Assembly: GCF_018614415.1 (NCBI RefSeq)
Contig: NZ_JAGGOO010000023.1
Span: 23,943-87,942 of the forward strand
From: Streptomyces sp. ISL-12
GTDB taxonomy: Bacteria; Actinomycetota; Actinomycetes; Streptomycetales; Streptomycetaceae
Reading direction: 5' to 3'
Length of the DNA: 64,000 nucleotides
Under the pieces are notes generated by a model that did not search any database, had not been told where the DNA came from, and worked only from the letters and a program-made list of their open reading frames with translations. Below, piece after piece: positions 55,873 to 64,000 of this stretch. Position 1 is the first letter of the stretch. Each line of letters starts with the position of its first letter. The position numbers and the translations under genes are program-made.

Positions 55873-57342
55873 TCACGGGCGCAGTGCGGGCTCGCGTTCG
55901 ACGTCCCGGCGGTCGAGGCGGGCGTCGAACTTCGCCAGCGGCTTCGCCACCGACGGGTCGGCCCGCACGGACGCCGGGGCGACACCGGCCCAGTCGAGGA
56001 TGCGGGCCGTGGCCGCCGCCTTCTCCTCGGCGACGAGTCCGGCGACGTTGGCGCCGTGGTTCATGCCGGGGGCGGTGTAGACGTACGAGTCACGCGCGCC
56101 GCGGCCCAGCCGGAACGGCTCGGCGCCCCACGGGTCGTTCTCGCCGTACACGAACAGCATCTGGTCGGCGTTGCGCTTCACCCACGCGTCCACGTCGTCC
56201 ATCACGAACGGCTGGAACCGCATCGGGATGTCCCGGGGCACGAAGTTGCGCGGCGGCTGGTAGCCGTAGCGGATGTACTTCTTCTCGATGTGCGGGAAGT
56301 GGATGGTGGGCGCGCCGAGCTGGGTGCCCGCCTGGTAGTAGTACGGCGTGTACGGGGCCAGGCCCTGGTCGGTGTAGAAGGAGAAGCCGGAGATCGTGTC
56401 GACGGAGGTCCAGATCTCGTCGTCGGTGGCGTTCTTGGCGTCCGCCGGGATGTCGGCGCAGTCGGCGAGGGTGCTGTACTGCCAGAACCCCCAGACGTAG
56501 TCCAGGACGACCGCCTCGTAGGCCCGGTCCAGGCCGCCGATGGTGTCGAAGGTGTAGCCGTTCTCGGCGGCGTACGCCTCGTACTTCTCCTCCAGCGGGG
56601 CCCGGCGCACCAGTGCCTCGCGCTGTACGCCGTTCAGCCGGGCCCGGCACTCCGCCGTGCCGACCGTCTCGAAGAACCGGTCGTACGCCGAGTCCTCGCC
56701 GTTCACCACGTCGTTGGGGGCGACGTAGGCGACGACGCCGTCCATGTCACGCGGGTAGAAGCGCTCGTAGTAGGTGGCGGTCATGCCGCCCTTGGAGCCG
56801 CCCGTGGAGATCCAGTTCTGGGAGTAGATCTTCTTCAGGGCCTTGAAGACGCGGTGCTGGTCGCCGGCGGCCTGCCAGATGTCCAGCTTGGACCAGTCGG
56901 CCGGCTCGGGCCGGGACGGGGTGAAGTAGCGGTACTCCATGGAGACCTGGTTGCCGTCCACGATCTGGGTCGGCTCGCGGCGGCTGGGCGTGGTGGAGAC
57001 GCTGTAGCCGCCGGTGTAGAAGACCGTCGGACGGGCGGTGTCCTTGTGCAGCACGGTGATCCGCTGCTGGAAGGTGCCCTTGGACGGGTGCCGGTGGTCG
57101 ACCGGCTGGGTGTAGTTCAGGACGAAGAAGCGGTAGCCGGGGTACGGCTTCTCCTCGATCAGGCTCATCCCCGGTACGGACAGGAGTCTGTCCTTGATGT
57201 CGGCGGAGACCGTGGCTTCCGGCGATGGGGGTCCCCCCGCGCGAGCGAAGTCGAGCGTGGGGGAGGCGGTGGCCGCCTGGGCCGTACTGACGGTGCCTAT
57301 GAGCACCGCCAGCGCCAGCAGCCATCTGAGCGCCTTGCGCAT
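55873..57342 (-). CDS. secreted S37-family tripeptidyl aminopeptidase
   Basis: This 489-aa secreted serine peptidase has a signal peptide of ~23 residues. It belongs to the S37 family (PS-10 tripeptidyl aminopeptidase of Streptomyces mycelium). The nucleophile motif is 'STGGSKGGMTATYYE', the N-terminal strand region is 'YRFFVLNYTQPVDHRHPSKG' and the C-terminal motif is 'FVYGENDPWGAEPF', with Asp and a downstream His in 'PGMNHGANV'. It should remove tripeptides from N-termini of extracellular peptides. SD gggaggg precedes the ATG at 57342. Residues ~25-45 ('SPTLDFARAGGPPSP') are encoded by an inserted repeat element. Confidence 0.88.
   Translation of the reverse strand: MRKALRWLLALAVLIGTVSTAQAATASPTLDFARAGGPPSPEATVSADIKDRLLSVPGMSLIEEKPYPGYRFFVLNYTQPVDHRHPSKGTFQQRITVLHKDTARPTVFYTGGYSVSTTPSRREPTQIVDGNQVSMEYRYFTPSRPEPADWSKLDIWQAAGDQHRVFKALKKIYSQNWISTGGSKGGMTATYYERFYPRDMDGVVAYVAPNDVVNGEDSAYDRFFETVGTAECRARLNGVQREALVRRAPLEEKYEAYAAENGYTFDTIGGLDRAYEAVVLDYVWGFWQYSTLADCADIPADAKNATDDEIWTSVDTISGFSFYTDQGLAPYTPYYYQAGTQLGAPTIHFPHIEKKYIRYGYQPPRNFVPRDIPMRFQPFVMDDVDAWVKRNADQMLFVYGENDPWGAEPFRLGRGARDSYVYTAPGMNHGANVAGLVAEEKAAATARILDWAGVAPASVRADPSVAKPLAKFDARLDRRDVEREPALRP
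57227..57265. repeat. hairpin-forming repeat element inside the S37 peptidase gene
   Basis: The 39-bp segment starts gggggtccccccgc and ends gagcgtgggggag. Read on the coding strand it encodes 'SPTLDFARAGGPPSP', a sequence I recall near the N-termini of unrelated Streptomyces proteins. The outline resembles the element at 25910-25952, pointing to a dispersed mini-element that has entered coding sequence. Confidence 0.5.
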
Positions 57343-57395
57343 GCACCCTCCCCTGGGTAACTGACGTCCGCCGGAAGCTAGCAGAAGCCTGTGTC

Positions 57396-57785
57396 TCAGC
57401 ACAGGATCCAGCCCGAGCTGACCGACTTGGACCCCACCTTGCCCTTCACCCACACACAGCGCTGCCCGGCGTACACCGTCACGGGCCCGGCCCGGTAGGC
57501 GTACCGCCCCTCGTCGACGACCGGCCGGCCGCCGCGCGCCCGCAGACTCACCGACATCGCGCGCTTGGTGCCGGGTTTCTTCGGGAGGGTGACGGCGCAG
57601 ACGTATCCGTCGCGTTTGTAGACGACGGCGGAGCCGGTGGCGAACGGGAGCGTGCGGACCTTGCGGCCCGGGCAGGGGGCCGCCGCCTGGGCCTCCTGCG
57701 GTGCGGCGACGGTGAGCAGTCCGGCCGCGGTCAGTACCGCCGTGCCGAGCGCCAGCCGCCTGCGTATACCAGGGCCCTTGCCCAT
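57396..57785 (-). CDS. hypothetical secreted protein
   Basis: This 129-aa secreted protein has a basic N-terminus 'MGKGPGIRRRLALGTAVL' and a signal cleavage near 'AQAAAP' (~36). The mature part has four Cys ('APCPGRKV', 'YVCAVTLPK', 'QRCVWVKGK', final 'WILC'), many Lys/Arg/Gly and the repeated pattern YKR/YAYR. I recognise no family. The ATG at 57785 with SD agagggg is chosen. It lies between the peptidase and the ABC exporter on the same strand, with its own gap on each side. Confidence 0.6.
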   Translation of the reverse strand: MGKGPGIRRRLALGTAVLTAAGLLTVAAPQEAQAAAPCPGRKVRTLPFATGSAVVYKRDGYVCAVTLPKKPGTKRAMSVSLRARGGRPVVDEGRYAYRAGPVTVYAGQRCVWVKGKVGSKSVSSGWILC

Positions 57786-57842
57786 GGCCGTCCCCTCTGT
57801 ACGACTCCGTATGACCCTCACTGACGTACGGCTGTACGACGT

Positions 57843-60800
57843 TCAGGCGACCCCGACCGGTTCCTCCGGCTCGGCGGCGCCGACGAAGGCCCGCCACAGC
57901 CGGGCGTACCGTCCGCCGCGGGCGAGGAGTTCCTCGTGGGTGCCGTCCTCGGCGACCTGGCCGCCGTCCATCACCACGACCCGGTCGGCGCGGGCGGCCG
58001 TGGTCAGCCGGTGCGCGACGACGAGGGTCGTGCGCCGTCCGGCGATCCGGTCGGCGGCCTGGTCGACCTGGGCTTCGGTGGCCAGGTCGAGGGCGGCGGT
58101 CGCCTCGTCGAGGAGCAGGATGTCGGGGTCGACGAGCTCGGCGCGGGCCAGCGCGATCAGCTGGCGCTGCCCGGCGGAGAGGTTGCGTCCGCGTTCGGCG
58201 ACCTCGTGGAGGTAGCCGCCGTCGAGGGTGGCGATCATCTCGTGGGCGCCGACCGCGCGGGCCGCCGCCTCCACCTCGGCGTCGGTGGCGTCGGGGCGGC
58301 CGTAGGCGATGGCGTCCCGGACGGTGCCCGGGAAGAGGTACGCCTCCTGCGGGACGACGCCGAGGCGGTGCCGGTAGGCGGCCAGGTCGAGGGCGCGCAG
58401 GTCCTGCCCGTCGACGGTGACCCGGCCGCCGGTCGGGTCGTAGAACCGGGCGACCAGCTTGACCAGCGTCGACTTGCCGGCGCCGGTCTCGCCGACGAAG
58501 GCGACGGTCTGCCCGGCCGGGATGCGCAGGTCCACGCCACTGATGGCCTCTTCCTCCGCCCCGTACGCGAAGCGCACCCCCTCGAAGGCGATCTCGCCCC
58601 GCAGGGACGGCACGTCGAGGGGCTTTTCGGCGGCCTTCGTCGAGGTCGGGACGCGCAGCAGTTCCTGGATGCGGCCCAGCGAGACGGACGCCTGCTGGTA
58701 GCCGTCGAAGACCTGGGAGAGCTGCTGCACGGGGGCGAAGAACAGGTCGATGTAGAGCAGGTACGCCACCAGCGCGCCGGTGGTCAGCCCCGCGTCGTCG
58801 ATCCGCCCGCCGCCGACGACGAGCACGGCCGCCGCGGCGGCCGACGCCAGCAGCTGGACGAACGGGAAGTAGACGGAGATCAGCAACTGCCCCCGCACCC
58901 GTGCCTCCCGATAGCTGCGGCTGCGCTCGGCGAACCGCCGCCCGCCGTCCCGCTCCCGCCCGAAGGCCTGCACGATCCGCAGCCCCGCCACCGTCTCCTG
59001 GAGATCGGCGTTGACCGCGGAGACCCGCTCGCGGGCCAGCTCGTACGCCTTCACACTCGCCCGGCGGAAGAAGAACGTGCCGACGACCAGCAGCGGCAGG
59101 GTCGCGAAGACGACCAGGGCGAGCTGGAGGTCGAGGGCCAGCAGCACGACCATGATGCCGAAGAACGTGACCACCGACACGAACGCCGTGACCAGCCCCG
59201 TCTGCAGGAACGTCGACAGCGCGTCCACGTCCGTCGTCATCCGGGTCATGATCCGCCCGGTCAGCTCCCGCTCGTAGTAGTCGAGGCCGAGGCGCTGGAG
59301 CTGGGCGAAGATCTTCAGACGCAGCGCGTACAGGATCCGCTCCCCCGTCCGTCCGGTCATCCGGATCTCACCGCTCTGCGCGCACCACTGCGCCAGCACG
59401 GCGAGCAGCCCGAGCAGCGAGGCGGCCCAGACCGCGCCGAGGGCGAGCCGGGAGACACCGTCGTCGATACCGTGCCGGATGAGGACCGGCAGCAGCAGGC
59501 CCATGCCGGCGTCGACGGCGACCAGGGCGAGGCTGGCGAGGAGGGGGCGGCCGAAGCCGCGCAGCAGGCGGCGCAGCCCGTAGGACTCCTCGGGCCGGAC
59601 CGCCTGCTCCTCGTCGATGTCCGGGGTGCCGGTGGCGGGCGGGAGCGCCTCGACCTGGGCGAGCAGTTCGGGGGTGGCCGGGGTGCCCGCGAGGGCGGCG
59701 TCGCGCGGCTCGCGTTCCCCGGTCCACAGGCGCGGGGTGATGCCGCGTTCGGCGTCGAACTCGGCGTCCAGTTCATCGCGTACCGAGGTGTCCTCGACCG
59801 GTCCGGCGGAGCGGACGGTGTGGCCGGGCGAGACGGCGCCCAGCTCGTCGGGGTCGGTCAGCAGCCGCCGGTAGAGGGCGCAGCGCTCCTGGAGTTCCTC
59901 GTGGGTGCCGATGTCGGCGAGGCGGCCGGCGTCGAGGACGGCGATGCGGTGGGCGAGGTTCAGGGTGGAGCGGCGGTGCGCGATCAGCAGCGTGGTCCGG
60001 CCGCGCATGGCCTCCCGCAGCGCCTCGTGGATCTCGTGTTCCACGCGGGCGTCGACGGCGGAGGTGGCGTCGTCCAGGACGAGCAGCCGGGGGTCGGTGA
60101 GCAGCGCGCGGGCGAGCGCGACGCGCTGGCGCTGGCCGCCGGAGAGGGTCAGGCCGTGTTCGCCGACGGTGGTGTCGTAGCCGTCGGGCAGCTCCCGGAT
60201 GAACCCGTCGGCCTGCGCGGCGCGGGCCGCGGCCTCGACCTCCTCGTCGCTCGCGTCGGGGCGGCCGTAGGCGATGTTGGCGCGGACGGTGTCGGAGAAG
60301 AGGAACGAGTCCTCCGGGACCGGCGCGATCGCGGCCCGCAGCGACCGCAGGGTCAGCTCGCGCACGTCGTGCCCGCCGACGAGGACGGCGCCGCGGGTCA
60401 CGTCGTAGAAGCGCGGCAGGAGGAGGGAGACGGTGGACTTGCCGGAGCCGGAGGCGCCGACGACGGCGAGGGTCTCGCCGGCCCGGATCTCGAAGGAGAG
60501 CCCGTCGAGCACGGGGCTGTGTTTGCCGGAGGCGGTGTCGTACCCGAACGACACGTCGTCGAACTCGACGGTCGCCGGCGCGTCGGCCGGCAGCTCCAGG
60601 CCGCCGTCCTGGATCACCGGCTCGGTGTCGATCAGCTCCAGGACGCGTTCGGTGCCGGCGCGGGCCTGCTGGGCGACGGTGAGGACCATCGCGAGCATCC
60701 GCACCGGGCCGACGAGCTGGGCGAGGTAGGTGGAGAAAGCGACGAAGGTGCCCAGCGTGATGTGCCCGTGCACGGCCAGCCAGCCGCCGAGGGCCAGCAT

Positions 60801-61574
60801 GGCGACCTGGCCGAGGGCGGGGACCGCCTGCAGGGCCGGGGTGTAAGCGGCGTTCAGCCGGATGGTCCGCAGCCGCGCCGCGAACAGCTTCCGCCCGATC
60901 TGCCGCAGCTTCCCGGTCTCCTGCTCCTCCTGCCCGAACCCCTTCACCACGCGTACGCCGCTGACGGCGCCGTCGACCACACCCGCGACGGCCGCCGCCT
61001 GGGCCTGTGCGTACCAGGTGGCCGGGTGCAGCCGGGAGCGGCTGCGGCGGGCGATGAACCACAGCGCCGGCGCGACAGCGAGCGCGACCAGGGTGAGCGG
61101 CGGCGACAGCCACGCCATGATCACCAGGGAGATCAGGAACAGCAGCACGTTCCCGATGGTCATCGGCAGCATGAACAGCAGACTCTGGATCAGCTGGAGG
61201 TCACTGGTCGCCCGCCCGACCACCTGCCCGGTGGACAGCTCGTCCTGCCGCCGCCCGTCCAGCCGGGTGATGGCGTCGTACATGTCCGTCCGCAGGTCGT
61301 GCTGGACGTCCAGGGCGAGCCGCCCGCCGTAGTAGCGCCGCAGGAAGGTCAGCCCGTAGACGACGACCGCCGCGCCGACCAGCAGCCCGGCCCAGGTGGC
61401 CATGGATCTGCTCTTGTCCCCGATGACGTCATCGATGATCACCTTGGTGATCAGCGGGACCAGCGCCATGACGGCCATGCCGCCCAGCGAGGCGCCTAGG
61501 GCCAGCACGACGTCCTTGGGGTAGCGCCAGGCATAGCCCGCCAGTCGTCGTGCCCATCCCCGTCGCGCGTCCAC
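57843..61574 (-). CDS. fused heterodimer-like ABC exporter (two TMD-NBD halves)
   Basis: This ~1243-aa protein consists of two full ABC half-exporters joined by a ~100-residue acidic linker (roughly residues 590-680). Half 1 has Walker A 'GASGSGKST', signature 'LSGGQRQRVALARALL' and Walker B 'LLVLDDATSAVD', with Asp replacing the catalytic Glu. Half 2 has 'GETGAGKST', 'LSAGQRQLIALARAEL' (non-standard LSAGQ) and 'LLLDEATAALD' with the normal Glu. The site formed by NBD1's Walker B and NBD2's signature is therefore degenerate, as in asymmetric TM287/288-type exporters. It likely exports drugs or lipids. The GTG at 61574 with SD ggaagg is preferred; an ATG at 61637 would add 21 residues without SD. 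Confidence 0.88.
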   Translation of the reverse strand: MDARRGWARRLAGYAWRYPKDVVLALGASLGGMAVMALVPLITKVIIDDVIGDKSRSMATWAGLLVGAAVVVYGLTFLRRYYGGRLALDVQHDLRTDMYDAITRLDGRRQDELSTGQVVGRATSDLQLIQSLLFMLPMTIGNVLLFLISLVIMAWLSPPLTLVALAVAPALWFIARRSRSRLHPATWYAQAQAAAVAGVVDGAVSGVRVVKGFGQEEQETGKLRQIGRKLFAARLRTIRLNAAYTPALQAVPALGQVAMLALGGWLAVHGHITLGTFVAFSTYLAQLVGPVRMLAMVLTVAQQARAGTERVLELIDTEPVIQDGGLELPADAPATVEFDDVSFGYDTASGKHSPVLDGLSFEIRAGETLAVVGASGSGKSTVSLLLPRFYDVTRGAVLVGGHDVRELTLRSLRAAIAPVPEDSFLFSDTVRANIAYGRPDASDEEVEAAARAAQADGFIRELPDGYDTTVGEHGLTLSGGQRQRVALARALLTDPRLLVLDDATSAVDARVEHEIHEALREAMRGRTTLLIAHRRSTLNLAHRIAVLDAGRLADIGTHEELQERCALYRRLLTDPDELGAVSPGHTVRSAGPVEDTSVRDELDAEFDAERGITPRLWTGEREPRDAALAGTPATPELLAQVEALPPATGTPDIDEEQAVRPEESYGLRRLLRGFGRPLLASLALVAVDAGMGLLLPVLIRHGIDDGVSRLALGAVWAASLLGLLAVLAQWCAQSGEIRMTGRTGERILYALRLKIFAQLQRLGLDYYERELTGRIMTRMTTDVDALSTFLQTGLVTAFVSVVTFFGIMVVLLALDLQLALVVFATLPLLVVGTFFFRRASVKAYELARERVSAVNADLQETVAGLRIVQAFGRERDGGRRFAERSRSYREARVRGQLLISVYFPFVQLLASAAAAAVLVVGGGRIDDAGLTTGALVAYLLYIDLFFAPVQQLSQVFDGYQQASVSLGRIQELLRVPTSTKAAEKPLDVPSLRGEIAFEGVRFAYGAEEEAISGVDLRIPAGQTVAFVGETGAGKSTLVKLVARFYDPTGGRVTVDGQDLRALDLAAYRHRLGVVPQEAYLFPGTVRDAIAYGRPDATDAEVEAAARAVGAHEMIATLDGGYLHEVAERGRNLSAGQRQLIALARAELVDPDILLLDEATAALDLATEAQVDQAADRIAGRRTTLVVAHRLTTAARADRVVVMDGGQVAEDGTHEELLARGGRYARLWRAFVGAAEPEEPVGVA

Positions 61575-61660
61575 GCCGTGCCTTCCGGTTGTCCTGATCT
61601 GCCGGAAGGCACCAACGCGGACCGGGCGGGATTTCATCCCGCCGTAACAATTCGTGCCGG

Positions 61661-62725
61661 TCAGACCCGCACGCGGAAGCGGTAGAAGCGGGTGGTCTGG
61701 GTGGCGTTCTGGTTGTCGTCGCTGACCAGGAGCACGTCGAGACGGCCCTTGGTGCGGCCGGTGACCGCCATGCCCTCGATGTTGTCGAGGAGCGGGTTGG
61801 GCTGGGGCTGCTTGGCGGTGGCGCCGAGGGAGGGGCAGGCGGCGATGTCGGTGAGCAGGGTCTTCTTCACCGTCCGCAGGCCGCGCTGCCCGGCGGTCAG
61901 CGTCTCGGTCCCGCTGACGTCCGTGGCGCGGCGCGCGTCCGCCAGGTACAGGCGGACGGTGTTGCCGACCCCGGAGGTGAACCCGCGCTCCAGCACCAGC
62001 AGCCGCCCGTCCGGCGTCGCGGTGACCTCGGGCACACCGAGACCGGCGTCGACCTGGTAGGCGTACTGCGCGCCCAGCCGGAAACCGCCGCCCTTCTTCC
62101 GCTGCCAGGTCTGGACCCGGACGAGGCTCGTGTCGTCACCGGAGAGGGCGTACTCCATCGACGCGACCAGGGTCCGGCCGTCGGGCAGCAGGGTGAGCGC
62201 CTCGAACGTCCCGTTGGACTGTCCCCGCCCCGCCGGCGTCGCGCGCAGCGCGTCCGGCACGGGGAGGGTGTCGAGGATCTCGCCGGTACGGGAGTAGCGG
62301 CGGACCGACGGCTCCGTCTCGGAGGAGACGAGATACGTGCCGTCCTTGTCGACGACGAGTCCCTCACTGTCCAGCGCGGCACCGCTCTCGTCCGCGAGCG
62401 CGACGACGGACTTCGGCCGGAGGGTGTCCTCGTCCAGCCGGAAGAGGAAGGAACGGTCGGACAGCGCGGCGATCGTGCCGTGGCGGTCGGTGGCCAGCGC
62501 GGAGAAGTTGCCGACGTAGGTGCCCTCGTAGGTCGTCTTGTCGTGGGCGTCGGAGAAGCCTTCGATGGCCACGGAGGACGAGCAGGCGTTCCGCGCCGCG
62601 ACGCCGGACGCCGCGGGCGCCGCCGCGGGTGATGCGGCGGCGGGTCCGGCGGCCGTGAGGCAGGTGGCGGCGGCCAGGCCGGCGGTGACGGTGGCGAGCG
62701 CGGTGCGCAGAGTCTTCGAGTGCAT
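61661..62725 (-). CDS. secreted phytase-like esterase-like protein
   Basis: This 354-aa secreted protein has a signal peptide of ~33 residues, ending near 'PAAASPAAAPAAS'. It belongs to the esterase-like activity of phytase family (beta-propeller fold). Recognisable strands are 'FSALATDRHGTIAALSD' and 'TFEALTLLPDGRTLVASMEYALSGDD', and the family motif 'NIEGMAVTG' is near the C-terminus. Proteins of this family hydrolyse phosphate esters or act as lactonase-like propellers. The true substrate is unknown. The ATG at 62725 is chosen for the signal peptide; an open frame extends upstream but looks spurious. Confidence 0.8.
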   Translation of the reverse strand: MHSKTLRTALATVTAGLAAATCLTAAGPAAASPAAAPAASGVAARNACSSSVAIEGFSDAHDKTTYEGTYVGNFSALATDRHGTIAALSDRSFLFRLDEDTLRPKSVVALADESGAALDSEGLVVDKDGTYLVSSETEPSVRRYSRTGEILDTLPVPDALRATPAGRGQSNGTFEALTLLPDGRTLVASMEYALSGDDTSLVRVQTWQRKKGGGFRLGAQYAYQVDAGLGVPEVTATPDGRLLVLERGFTSGVGNTVRLYLADARRATDVSGTETLTAGQRGLRTVKKTLLTDIAACPSLGATAKQPQPNPLLDNIEGMAVTGRTKGRLDVLLVSDDNQNATQTTRFYRFRVRV

Positions 62726-62866
62726 GGCGGCACGGTACGGCGATCGGGTGACGTCGGGTGGGCGCGAAAAGAAACTTGCGGGCCGTTGTCGATCCGGTGC
62801 GCCGCCGTTCGACGTACGGGTGGTGGCACCAGGGGCGCGCACGGGCGCGGAACCGGAGGAGAACAG

Positions 62867-63511
62867 ATGAGCCAGCTGCTCAGAGTCATGAACTTCAACG
62901 TCTCGGCCGACGGGCTCGCCGCCGGGGAACGGCAGAGCCTGGAGAACCCGTTCGGGCTGCCCGGGGCCGAGCGGCTGTTCTCCTGGGCCGGTGCCACGGC
63001 GAGCTGGCCGATGCGTACCGATCCCGGGGGCAGCCGCGGCCTGGACGACTACTTCACCCGGGACTTCGCGCGGAACATCGGCGCCGAGATCATGGGCCGC
63101 AACAAGTTCGGCCCCCAGCGCGGGCCGTGGACCGACCTGGACTGGCAGGGCTGGTGGGGCGACGAGCCGCCGTTCCACACCCCGGTGTTCGTCCTCACCC
63201 ACCACGAACGCCCCTCGATCACCCTCTCCGACACCACGTTCCACTTCGTGGCCGGCGACCCGGCCGCGATCCTGGAACGGGCACGGGAGGCCGCGCGGGG
63301 CCAGGACGTCCGGCTCGGCGGCGGGGTCACCACCGTGCGGGAGTTCCTCGCCGCCGGCCTGGTCGACACGCTGCACGTGGCCGTCTCACCGGTGGAACTC
63401 GGCTCCGGCCTGCGCCTGTGGGACTCCCCCGAGGACCTGCTCGACCGGTACCACCTGGAGGTGGTGCCGAGTCCGAGCGGTGTGACGCACCACCTGTTCT
63501 GGCGGAGGTGA
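62867..63511 (+). CDS. dihydrofolate reductase-like (RibD_C) protein
   Basis: This 214-aa protein of the DHFR-like RibD C-terminal family starts 'MSQLLRVMNFNVSADGLAAG'. The C-terminal pyridine-nucleotide motif is 'LGGGVTTVREFLAAGLVDTL', followed by 'AVSPVELGSGLRLW'. These reductases use NADPH on unknown small molecules and are common in actinomycetes as stand-alone genes. SD ggagga sits before the ATG at 62867. It converges on the small gene at 63514 with only two bases between stops. Confidence 0.82.
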   Translation: MSQLLRVMNFNVSADGLAAGERQSLENPFGLPGAERLFSWAGATASWPMRTDPGGSRGLDDYFTRDFARNIGAEIMGRNKFGPQRGPWTDLDWQGWWGDEPPFHTPVFVLTHHERPSITLSDTTFHFVAGDPAAILERAREAARGQDVRLGGGVTTVREFLAAGLVDTLHVAVSPVELGSGLRLWDSPEDLLDRYHLEVVPSPSGVTHHLFWRR

Positions 63512-63513
63512 GG

Positions 63514-63795
63514 TCAGCGGGCCGCTCCGTGCCGGTGCTCCGCGATGCGGTGTACGTCGGTCAGCGCGTCGTACATGCACGTCAGCAGGTAGCGGAGCTG
63601 GTCGCTGGTCGCGCTGTCGTCGTCCAGGATGTCGGCGGCGTGGTCGAGCAACCGCCCCGCCATCTCCAGTTGCTGCGCGTCGACGGCGTCGACGAGCCGG
63701 GACAGGGGCCCGGTCCCGTCGGTCAGCAGGTAGGCGGGCTTGCCGTCGGGGCCGGTCCAGGGCAGGCGGCGGGGCGTACCGAGGCTGTCGGTCAT
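63514..63795 (-). CDS. small hypothetical protein
   Basis: This 93-aa protein starts 'MTDSLGTPRRLPWTGPDGKP' and has a helical C-terminal half ('LEMAGRLLDHAADILDD', 'QLRYLLTCMYDALTDVHRIAE'). I recognise no family. Its start overlaps the stop of the following minus-strand partial gene (ATGA), so the two are translationally coupled and probably work together. Confidence 0.65.
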   Translation of the reverse strand: MTDSLGTPRRLPWTGPDGKPAYLLTDGTGPLSRLVDAVDAQQLEMAGRLLDHAADILDDDSATSDQLRYLLTCMYDALTDVHRIAEHRHGAAR

Positions 63796-64000
63796 CGGAC
63801 CGCCTCCAGGGCCTTCAGGTAGGGGCGGACCAGGGCGTTGTCCTCGCCGCGCAGGAGCGGTTCCGCGGGGCGGGGTCGGGGTGGGGTGGGGGCGGGGGCG
63901 TACGTCGCGGGTGCGGGGCGCCGTCGGCGGCGGCGCCGTCCGGTGGCGGGGAGGAGGAGGTCGAGCAGCAGAAGCAGGGGCAGCCAGGCCCGGCGGGCGG
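63792..64000 (-). CDS. hypothetical protein, C-terminal part only
   Basis: The minus-strand frame is open to the right edge, so this gene is 5'-truncated by the window. The visible ~68 residues show a hydrophobic stretch ('LPLLLLLDLLLPATG'), an Arg-rich cluster, a Pro/Ala/Arg linker and a charged ending 'DNALVRPYLKALEAVR'. The pattern suggests one membrane segment with a cytoplasmic tail. It overlaps the next gene by ATGA. Confidence 0.6.
   Translation of the reverse strand, partial: ARRAWLPLLLLLDLLLPATGRRRRRRRPAPATYAPAPTPPRPRPAEPLLRGEDNALVRPYLKALEAVR

Noticed and set aside
57936..61499. 1187-codon plus-strand open frame opposite the ABC exporter
   Set aside because: It mirrors the exporter gene, is rich in Gly/Arg/Asp/Gln and shows no domain pattern.

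Overview
The window is chromosomal DNA from a high-GC actinomycete, almost certainly Streptomyces. GC is extreme at third codon positions and GTG starts are common. Start and stop codons often overlap as ATGA or GTGA. Hallmark families are present: a chaplin-like cell-wall protein, an XRE/DUF397/histidine-kinase-like ATPase trio of the whiJ type, a DUF2637-like membrane protein and a mycelial S37 tripeptidyl aminopeptidase. From memory only, the order chaplin/rodlin, copZ-copA, citrate synthase, recD2, rbs operon, GH3 hexosaminidase resembles one segment of the S. coelicolor chromosome; I could not check this. I saw no tRNA, rRNA, CRISPR array, prophage or insertion sequence, and spotted no TTA (bldA-dependent) codon in the called genes.

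Region 1 (1-9.4 kb) is an extracellular polysaccharide cluster: a 5'-truncated O-antigen-ligase-like polymerase, a MurJ/Wzx-type flippase, a polysaccharide deacetylase, a GT4 glycosyltransferase, a Wzz-like membrane protein with a repetitive Thr-Glu tail and a FemAB/BioF2-like acyltransferase, then a convergent secreted GH26-like glycanase and an ATP-grasp ligase. A ten-copy 16-bp tandem repeat and a strong hairpin close it.

Region 2 (9.6-22.4 kb, nearly all minus strand) has a divergent LAETG-anchored chaplin-like gene, a 46-aa rodlin-like secreted peptide, a frameshifted acyl-CoA synthetase, a YfbK-type VWA lipoprotein, an ABC permease next to an unusual secreted-hydrolase/ABC-ATPase fusion, an amino-acid permease, mmsA and iolC.

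Region 3 (22.6-35.2 kb) holds a small HTH gene, copper chaperone copZ behind a CsoR-type operator, the Cu+ ATPase copA, a 640-bp gene-poor stretch, citrate synthase, recD2, a Uma2-type nuclease, the whiJ-like trio and several small secreted or hypothetical proteins.

Region 4 (35.4-48.5 kb) is carbohydrate catabolism. A compact ribose-type operon (lacI-rbsA-rbsCB fusion-rbsK-rbsD) lies behind duplicated operators. A divergent three-gene pathway (Gfo/Idh/MocA oxidoreductase, DUF993 aldolase-like protein, sugar-phosphate isomerase) has its own LacI regulator and a near-perfect operator. Next come short tandem repeats, an HExxH protein resembling proteins associated with contractile injection systems, and another isomerase.

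Region 5 (48.5-64 kb) contains a DUF2637-like protein and an 83-aa orphan in relatively AT-rich DNA, an acetyltransferase, an EamA/LysR divergent pair, a 580-bp intergenic region with a duplicated hairpin and a palindrome-flanked promoter, a secreted GH3 N-acetylglucosaminidase, a lipoprotein, the S37 peptidase (with a repeat element inside its coding sequence), a fused two-half ABC exporter with one degenerate ATP site, a phytase-like esterase and a DHFR-like reductase. A gene truncated by the right edge ends the window.
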